64,000 bases of DNA from Methylomarinum sp. Ch1-1 (GTDB taxonomy: Bacteria > Pseudomonadota > Gammaproteobacteria > Methylococcales > Methylomonadaceae). Position numbers and translations under genes: made by a program. The stretch is from NCBI RefSeq assembly GCF_030717995.2, contig NZ_CP157743.1, forward strand, positions 3,436,501 through 3,500,500. Direction: 5' to 3'. The stretch's first letter is position 1. Every line of letters starts with the position of its first letter. The notes under the pieces are model-generated. The model did not search any database. It had not been told where the DNA came from and saw only the letters and a program-made list of their open reading frames with translations. Positions 58,469 through 64,000 of the stretch are shown piece by piece.

Positions 58469-59809
58469 TTAGTTTCTTGGTAAGGCATAAATACCTGGAT
58501 TGATGAAATCGGCGCCATCAAAACCTGCATCGAAATCTTCCGGCAGAATCGGTTCCGATGGTTCGTTGCCTTCAATATTAGGGCATTCATTAGCTAACCA
58601 TTCTTTGATGGGTTGCCATGGGCCATATCGAGTATCGGCATCTGAAAAAGGAAAACCTACCGGTGTTACGCCGACATCAAGGGACAAGAAAGCAGACCGC
58701 TTACAAGGGTTGTGATCATAGTAATAATCTTCCCACCAACGACTGTCTCTAGGCATATCGCTCAGATAGGCGGCAATATCGATAGCTTCTTGTTCAGTCA
58801 AAGACCCCGGTTGTGATAATGGCATTTGGCGTTGAATAAACGCGGCTAACACTGGCACCATATAGGGGCCACCCGCTTTAGTATGTGATCCGCCACCGGC
58901 CACTGGCGGCACTGTGTAGCCCGATTTTTCGCTCCATTTACCCAATCCATCTTTGCCATGGCAAGAGGCGCAGGTACGATCATATGCAACCTTACCGGCT
59001 TTGGGGTCTGCCTTAAACTCTGGATCGTTCAACACTTTCTCGAAGATTGGAATACGCGCACCCGGGATTTTGGTGTTATTGGATTTCAATTTAAGTTCGG
59101 GGATCAGTATCCCTTCACCTGGGTAGATACCCTCTTGTACGGCTTTAGTCCACGCCACCAACGCATCCATTTCATATGAGTCTTTTGGAATCTCACCTTG
59201 ACCCGCACAGTTAATGCCGCAATCGCGATTTACAGTAATCGTGTCGCGCCAATAACCCAACGGTCCATAAAATTCCCCCTCACCGTCTTGTGGAGGCGCA
59301 TCAAGATTCGCCCTCAGGCGAAAATGAGAATAGGTTCGTGTCAAGGGCCACGAATGCGGAACGGTGCCACCTTGAGCGTGACAAGCGGAGCAATTCATAA
59401 TTTGCCCGGTATATAATGCGGGTCTGCCGTCGGTGCGGTTGGGTCCCAACACTTCATAAGTCTTGGTCATAATGTCATAACCGAAAAGGATTTTTTCTTT
59501 TTCCTCCTTTTCTGCTCCGCTGTACATCCCCGCGTTTAATTCATCTCTGAGTTTTTCAACATCGGGAGCCTGATACCATTGCGTTCCGCTTGGTATAGTT
59601 ACCGTTTCGCTAGCGTCTTCATTCGCAAAAAGTTCTAAATCCCCGTTAAGAAAATAATCATCTGGATTTGCGATGATATGAACCCCCGGGCTGCCTGTAG
59701 TGCTATTACTCTTACCTCTACTCGAGGAACCGTCTGAAGTCGGTGGTTTCGCAAAAACAACCGATGAAGAAACAAGAATGAAACACAATAAAATTGTTCT
59801 GATCGCCAT
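58469..59809 (-). CDS. Periplasmic dihaem c-type cytochrome (TsdA-like)
   Basis: 446 aa with a Sec signal peptide (AIRTILLCFILVSSSVVFA). Two haem-binding motifs: CSACH (near residue 140) and CASCHGKDGLG (near 283), each in a class I-type cytochrome domain. Overall arrangement resembles thiosulphate dehydrogenase TsdA and related dihaem proteins, but a long N-terminal Ser/Gly-rich stretch and a C-terminal extension (about 370-446) are unusual, and I cannot confirm the TsdA Cys/His ligand. The gene is intact although surrounded by broken mobile elements. Function is probably electron transfer or oxidation of an inorganic sulphur or other small substrate. Confidence 0.8.
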   Translation of the reverse strand: MAIRTILLCFILVSSSVVFAKPPTSDGSSSRGKSNSTTGSPGVHIIANPDDYFLNGDLELFANEDASETVTIPSGTQWYQAPDVEKLRDELNAGMYSGAEKEEKEKILFGYDIMTKTYEVLGPNRTDGRPALYTGQIMNCSACHAQGGTVPHSWPLTRTYSHFRLRANLDAPPQDGEGEFYGPLGYWRDTITVNRDCGINCAGQGEIPKDSYEMDALVAWTKAVQEGIYPGEGILIPELKLKSNNTKIPGARIPIFEKVLNDPEFKADPKAGKVAYDRTCASCHGKDGLGKWSEKSGYTVPPVAGGGSHTKAGGPYMVPVLAAFIQRQMPLSQPGSLTEQEAIDIAAYLSDMPRDSRWWEDYYYDHNPCKRSAFLSLDVGVTPVGFPFSDADTRYGPWQPIKEWLANECPNIEGNEPSEPILPEDFDAGFDGADFINPGIYALPRN

Positions 59810-59904
59810 AGCTATTCCCTATTTTTTTTATGGAAAAAATAAGGATAGTTGTAAATTATTAAATTACTCTTAACTAATGCCAATATCATTAAGGACAGGA
59901 CCGT

Positions 59905-59939
59905 AGGTGCGATTACGCTGGGCTAATCGCACCTACGGT
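59905..59939. terminator. Inverted repeat upstream of the cytochrome gene
   Basis: GTAGGTGCGATTA and TAATCGCACCTAC form a strong hairpin with a short GCGCTGGGC-like loop. No T-run. It may be a small repeat element. Confidence 0.45.
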
Positions 59940-59949
59940 TCTGGAATTT

Positions 59950-60035
59950 CATCGGGTCAGAGGGAGCCGCAGCTCCCGTCTGCCCACAGAACCGTGCGTA
60001 CGGGTCCGTACACGGCTCCTCACGTAAGACGAATC
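59950..60035 (-). pseudogene. Group II intron 3' fragment
   Basis: On the reverse strand GAGGAGCCGTGTACGG, then ACGCACGGTTCTGTGGGC and GGGAGCTGCGGCTCCC match the GAGCCGT...ACGGTTCTGTG segment that flanks the maturase gene in bacterial group II introns. No reverse-transcriptase reading frame remains. It abuts the IS66 scrap. Confidence 0.5.
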
Positions 60036-60122
60036 CATTGAGAATCCTCAAGATTCCTAAGGTGTCTGACCCTTTTGGTTTTTTCTTTTGGTTTCCATAA
60101 GGTGTCTGACCCTTTTGGTTTC

Positions 60123-60627
60123 CCGCGCTGCCGACTTCGAGTTCCAGTTCATAGCGGGCGTTCCATAGCCGATAATCGGTGTGGTCGGCAAAGGGCCTTC
60201 CGCAAGCGCTACAGCAAGCCGGGCGATGTTCGATCGTCTGTGTGACCGGCAAAGTCAGGTTGCGACTATGGCCTTCGCTACCCGGTCGGCGCCCGGCTTT
60301 CTTGGGTTGACGGGTGTCACCGGCCTCCGCAGACGTTGCCGCATCCGGGTTCGGTAATTCCTCCGCCGAAGGCGCCGTCGAAGCCGGGGGCTCTGATTCC
60401 TCCGGTGCCGACGCGTCTTCCGACGGTTCGTCCCGGGGTTGGCTTAACTGCCACGGCTCACGGGATGACGGCGGACGCGAGCTCGTTTCCGGGGATTGCT
60501 TTAGCCGTTCTCTGGCTTCCTTTAGATCCGCCAACAACCGCTTACTCAATGAACGTAGATCATCCTCCGGCAAATCATCCAGATAATCCGTATCCATTTG
60601 GCTAAGATCTCGGTCGCTCAACGTCAT
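60123..60627 (-). pseudogene. IS66-family transposase, N-terminal fragment
   Basis: About 165 codons resemble the start of IS66 TnpC: LSKRLLADLKEARERLKQ, SRPPSSREPW, an acidic Pro/Ala linker, KKAGRRPGSEGHSR, HRPACCSACGRPF. The rest of the transposase is gone, cut off at AAGGTGTCTGACC boxes (about 60098-60122). The frame then runs on into repeat and intron sequence. Confidence 0.75.
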
Positions 60628-60699
60628 GTCCTATAGCTTTTCATGTTTTGGCTTGGAATGCTACTTTTTAAAGGGGGGGGCTAAACGATTACCGGTCTT

Positions 60700-60909
60700 C
60701 TAACATACTATATGTTGTGGTCTCCCACGGGAAACCCGGAAGAACCAATATTTTCCATTATGTATTTTCTTGAATTCTTCCGGGTTTTTTAATGCCTCAA
60801 ATGCCTCTCCCTTCAGGTAGGGACTTACATCAAATTCACCCGATCTTCCATTTTCAGTCACGATACAAAGAATGAAATTCTCTTTTGGAATAACTTGTTG
60901 AATAATCAT
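60700..60909 (-). CDS. DUF2442 family protein
   Basis: 69 aa. MIIQQVIPKENFILCIVTENGRSGEFDVSPYLKGEAFEALKNPEEFKKIHNGKYWFF matches DUF2442, small proteins usually encoded next to DUF4160, and together suspected to be a toxin-antitoxin pair. The C-terminus after KYWFF (RVSRGRPQHIVC) does not look like the family and may be frameshifted. Its ATG overlaps the TGA of the DUF4160 relic upstream. Confidence 0.7.
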   Translation of the reverse strand: MIIQQVIPKENFILCIVTENGRSGEFDVSPYLKGEAFEALKNPEEFKKIHNGKYWFFRVSRGRPQHIVC

Positions 60910-61165
60910 TGATCCAGCCCTCGTATAGGGAACGGCTTGCTACCAGTAACAGCCAATTGCCAATCCGCCACCAATTCTTCCTGATGAATTTCAATCCAGG
61001 CTACTACGAGTTTATGTTTCTTCTTCGGTAACTCTCCGGCCAACAAATTGCATAGACCGCAAATTGTCCTTGGTATTCCGCATGAATATGTGGCACATGA
61101 TGTTTGTCTGTGTCATAGAAAAACATTCTTATGAGAATGCCATAGAACATTGAAATTGTTGGCAC
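60906..61165 (-). pseudogene. DUF4160 family gene, frameshifted
   Basis: From a GTG at 61165 the frame reads PTISMFYGILIRMFFYDTD, KHHVPHIHAEYQGQFAVYAI, then leaves the family and stops after about 53 codons. The missing remainder appears in the next frame: LLAGELPKKKHKLVVAWIEI, HQEELVADWQLAVTGSKPF, ending at the TGA that overlaps DUF2442. A deletion of about a dozen bases (not a multiple of three) near 61043 explains the break. Confidence 0.75.
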
Positions 61166-61507
61166 TGTATTTCCTCTTTCTTTATGCCGAACCAGCCATT
61201 ATCTAGGCCAGCATATCTTATATGCTAAAAAACACTAAACGAGATAACCTACATTTTTGTCATGTTAACCAGATCTGGATAACTCCAACGTTTAAATTAT
61301 CATTGTCTTTTGTTCGCCCAATTGCAGCCATTCAGAATATTTATCGAACTCGCTGCAGGGCCAATAATGACATTTCGGTGTACGATCTTGATTGCGATTA
61401 AATTTTAAGGCTGGGTCAATCAGCCCTGGCAGCTAATGGTATTCTGCCTTACGCGGCACTTGCACTTCCCTGTAATGCGTTCCCTACAGAATTCGACCTT
61501 AATGCCA
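61166..61507. other. Intergenic region with a relic of the 51-bp module
   Basis: TGGCAGCTAATGGTATTCTG with the following GCACTTGCACTTCCCTG (about 61427-61475) is an inverted, diverged copy of the 51-bp module of MITE-1. Nothing else recognised. Confidence 0.5.
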
Positions 61508-64000
61508 TCAGACCAGCACGCGTTCGATACCGCCATTGGAAGCCTGCTTGATATAGTTTTTCATCCAGTTCTCGCCGAGCACATGTTTGGCGATCTCGAC
61601 GACAATATAATCGACTTCCAATTGCTCAACCTCGCCTTGATAGCGTTGCAGACCTTGCATGCAGGACGGACAGGAGGTCAGCATCTTCACCGGCCCTTGC
61701 TTGCCGCCGGCGCGCAGTTTCTCGGTATCGTTGCGCAGCTCCTCGGCCTTGCGGTAACGCACCTGGGTCGAGATATCCGGACGCGCGACCGCCAATGTGC
61801 CCGACTCGCCGCAGCAACGCTCGGACTTGTTGACAGTCGCGCCAATCAGGCCGTTGACGGTCTTCATCGCATCCTGCTGTTTCATCGGCGTATGGCAGGG
61901 GTCGTGATACAAATACTGCTGCCCGCTCACGCCATCGAGCTTGACGCCTTTCTCGAGCAAATATTCATGAATGTCGATCATCCGGCAACCCGGAAAAATC
62001 TTGTCGAATTCGTAATCGAGCAACTGATCTAAACAAGTGCCGCAACTGACGACGACGGTCTTGATATCGAGATAATTCAAGGTATTGGCGACCCGGTGAA
62101 ACAAGACTCGATTGTCGGTGGTAATTTGCTGCGCCTTGTCGTCTTGGCCGGCGGCGCGCTGCGGAAAGCCGCAGCATAGATAGCCCGGCGGCAACACCGT
62201 CTGTACGCCGATCTCGTACAGCATCGCCTGAGTGGCCAGACCGACTTGCGAGAACAAGCGCTCGGAACCGCAACCGGGGAAATAAAACACCGCCTCGGAA
62301 TCGGTTTGAGTTTTGTTGCGGTCGCGGATGATCGGCACGATCTGATCGCTCTCGATGCCGAGCAATGCCCTGGCCGTTTTGGCAGGCAGCTTGCCTGGCA
62401 TCTTCCGATTGGTGAAGTGGACGACATATTCGCGCATTTCCGGCTTGCCGATCGAAGAAGGCGGCTGCGCGAGCTGCGCCTTGCCCCAGGGCCGGAGAAA
62501 AAAGTTGCCCAGCCGCTGCGCCTTATAAGCCCATTCGATCAACAGCTTGCGCATCAGCTTGACGTTGTTCGGGTGAGTGCTGGTTAAGAATGCGATCGCC
62601 GCCGTTTTGACCGGATTGAAGCTTTGCTTGCCCATCTTGCGCAACAGATTGCGCATGTTCATCGACACGTCGCCGAAATCGATATCGACCGGACATGGGT
62701 TGTAACACTTGTGACAGACGGTGCAATGATCGCCGACGTCCTCGAACTCTTTCCAATGAGTGATGGAAATGCCGCGCCGGGTCTGCTCTTCATACAGGAA
62801 GGCCTCGATCAATAACGAGGTGGCGAGGATCTTATTGCGCGGCGAATATAATAAATTCGCGCGCGGCACATGGGTCGAACATACCGGCTTGCATTTGCCG
62901 CAGCGCAGACAGTCCTTGACCGAATCCGAGATTGCGCCGATGTCGCTTTGCTGCATAATCAGCGATTCGTAGCCCATCAGACTGAATGAGGTGGTATAAG
63001 CCGCACTGAGGTCGGCGCCGGGCATCAACTTACCGCGATTGAAGTAACCATCCGGGTCGACTCGGCGTTTGTAATCATGAAAACCGGCCAGTTCTTCCGC
63101 GTCTAGGAATTCATACTTGGTGATGCCGATGCCGTGCTCGCCGGAAATGACGCCGCCCAGAGAGCGCGCCAACGCCATGATGCGGGCGACCGCCTGATTC
63201 GCTTCCCGCAGCATGGCGTAATTATCGGAATTGACCGGCAGATTGGTGTGCACATTGCCGTCGCCGGCGTGCATATGCAGCGCGACGAATACGCGGCCGC
63301 GCAAAACTTCTTGATGCACGGCTTTTATCCGCTCGATCACCGGGCGGAAATTATCGCCGACGAAGATCTCCTGTAAATTCGGCAACAGCTCCTGTTTCCA
63401 AGACACTCTAAGGGAACGATCCTGCAACCGATGAAACAAAATCGGATTTTCGGCGCGATTGGTCGATGCGGAAACGGCGATGCCATAACCACCGAAACGC
63501 TCTTCGGCCTGGGACAACGGCAGATCGAGACTGTCATACAGCCACTGCCAACGTTCGCGCACTTCCGCGACGACCGCGAGCGCCTGGCCGCGACGGTCGC
63601 CGATCAATTCGTCTTTTTCGACGCTGTCCTCGTAGGAACGCAGTGGCAGATCGCCTTCCAGAAATTCGATCAATGCATCGCACAGGCGCAGTTTATTGCG
63701 CAGCGACAATTCGATGTTGATGCGTTCGATGCCGTCGCAATAATCGCCCATGCGCGGCAGCGGGATCACGACGTCCTCGTTGATCTTAAAGGCGTTGGTG
63801 TGCTTGGCGATGGCGGCGGTGCGGGCCCGGTCCAGCCAGAAGGTCTTGCGCGACTCGGGACTGACCGCGATGAAGCCTTCGGCGCCGCGGGCATTACACA
63901 GGCGCACGACTTCCGATGCAGCCAATGCAACCTGATGCTCGTCATCGCCGACGATATCACCGATCAACACCATTTTCGGCCGTCCCTGATGTTTGGCCTT
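61508..64000 (-). CDS. FAD/FMN-containing dehydrogenase with Fe-S domains (DUF3683-type), 5' end outside the window
   Basis: At least 830 codons are open to the right edge; full-length relatives have about 1270 residues, so the N-terminal DUF3683 and FAD-binding parts lie beyond the window. Visible order: C-terminal FAD-linked oxidase domain (HMHAGDGNVHTNLPVN, GGVISGEHGIGITKYEFL), then ferredoxin motifs CLRCGKCKPVC and CTVCHKCYNPCP for two 4Fe-4S clusters, then two cysteine-rich GlpC/LldE-like domains (YFPGCGSERLFS, CCGFPQRAAG, HDPCHTPMK, SERCCGESGTLA). The family includes D-lactate/glycolate-type dehydrogenases feeding the quinone pool. Confidence 0.9.
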   Translation of the reverse strand, partial: KAKHQGRPKMVLIGDIVGDDEHQVALAASEVVRLCNARGAEGFIAVSPESRKTFWLDRARTAAIAKHTNAFKINEDVVIPLPRMGDYCDGIERINIELSLRNKLRLCDALIEFLEGDLPLRSYEDSVEKDELIGDRRGQALAVVAEVRERWQWLYDSLDLPLSQAEERFGGYGIAVSASTNRAENPILFHRLQDRSLRVSWKQELLPNLQEIFVGDNFRPVIERIKAVHQEVLRGRVFVALHMHAGDGNVHTNLPVNSDNYAMLREANQAVARIMALARSLGGVISGEHGIGITKYEFLDAEELAGFHDYKRRVDPDGYFNRGKLMPGADLSAAYTTSFSLMGYESLIMQQSDIGAISDSVKDCLRCGKCKPVCSTHVPRANLLYSPRNKILATSLLIEAFLYEEQTRRGISITHWKEFEDVGDHCTVCHKCYNPCPVDIDFGDVSMNMRNLLRKMGKQSFNPVKTAAIAFLTSTHPNNVKLMRKLLIEWAYKAQRLGNFFLRPWGKAQLAQPPSSIGKPEMREYVVHFTNRKMPGKLPAKTARALLGIESDQIVPIIRDRNKTQTDSEAVFYFPGCGSERLFSQVGLATQAMLYEIGVQTVLPPGYLCCGFPQRAAGQDDKAQQITTDNRVLFHRVANTLNYLDIKTVVVSCGTCLDQLLDYEFDKIFPGCRMIDIHEYLLEKGVKLDGVSGQQYLYHDPCHTPMKQQDAMKTVNGLIGATVNKSERCCGESGTLAVARPDISTQVRYRKAEELRNDTEKLRAGGKQGPVKMLTSCPSCMQGLQRYQGEVEQLEVDYIVVEIAKHVLGENWMKNYIKQASNGGIERVLV

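Noticed and set aside
61436-62032. 198-codon forward open frame
   Set aside because: Antisense to the Fe-S/FAD dehydrogenase gene, with its first part in repeat relic.

Overview
The window looks like chromosomal DNA of a gammaproteobacterial methanotroph (Methylococcales; Methylobacter/Methylomicrobium-like). Evidence for this: a tetrahydromethanopterin/methanofuran biosynthesis operon and a formaldehyde-activating-enzyme homologue (C1 metabolism), combined with typical gammaproteobacterial gene orders (clpS-clpA facing infA, nudJ-mnmA-purB, rppH divergent from a HAD-IB hydrolase) and housekeeping proteins of that class. No rRNA, tRNA or CRISPR array was seen. This placement is inference from gene content.

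Layout. 0.2-3.6 kb: a GH15 glycosidase, a small basic protein, a 170-bp MITE with a 9-bp target duplication and a decayed OprB-type porin. 3.7-4.9 kb: nested repeats. 4.9-7.8 kb: a Tat-exported molybdenum hydroxylase (IorA/IorB type). 8.1-9.5 kb: a complete IS4-family (IS10-like) element with 17-bp inverted repeats and 9-bp target duplication. 9.8-13.4 kb: ppk1 with a small membrane protein, and a PLP-dependent deaminase/desulfhydrase. 13.4-17.5 kb: folP divergent from a four-gene, ATGA-coupled H4MPT/methanofuran operon (flavoprotein, archaeal-type DHPS-like, DUF447, MfnB). 17.6-18.9 kb: a dicarboxylate/amino acid symporter. 19-24 kb: an island of repeats with an Aquifex-type aconitase, a Fae homologue and an FAD-dependent reductase. 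24.5-29.8 kb: a cytochrome oxidase operon (coxB, fused ctaD-ctaE, small membrane protein, ctaG) plus two membrane proteins. 30.8-39.9 kb: infA, clpA/clpS, nudJ, mnmA, purB, an SpmA/SpmB fusion and mtaB. 39.9-41.5 kb: a second IS4-family element. 41.8-52.6 kb: mlaA, rnt, grxD, argD-argF, an SH3 protein, ilvD, argA, cpdA, rppH, a HAD hydrolase and a BFD-type [2Fe-2S] protein. 52.6-61.2 kb: an accessory region with an ATP-grasp ligase/CocE hydrolase pair, a decayed gene upstream of it, a tyrosine-recombinase scrap, a TumE/TumA toxin-antitoxin pair, a wrecked IS1595 element, a dihaem cytochrome, IS66 and group II intron scraps and a frameshifted DUF4160/DUF2442 pair. 61.5-64 kb: most of a giant FAD/Fe-S dehydrogenase running off the right edge.

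The most unusual property is the repeat ecology. At least three short non-coding repeat families are nested in one another. A 73-bp palindrome occurs six times, always inside a larger repeat. Several insertions sit at the 3' ends of genes, where they supply or adjoin the stop codon (mnmA, aconitase, mlaA). A separate 346-bp repeat cluster duplicated 26 bp at the junction of the convergent genes cpdA and rppH, so that both reading frames stayed intact. The best candidate for an uncharacterised enzymatic function is the ATP-grasp/CocE pair at 52.6-56.0 kb. I did not find an obvious new defence or secretion system.
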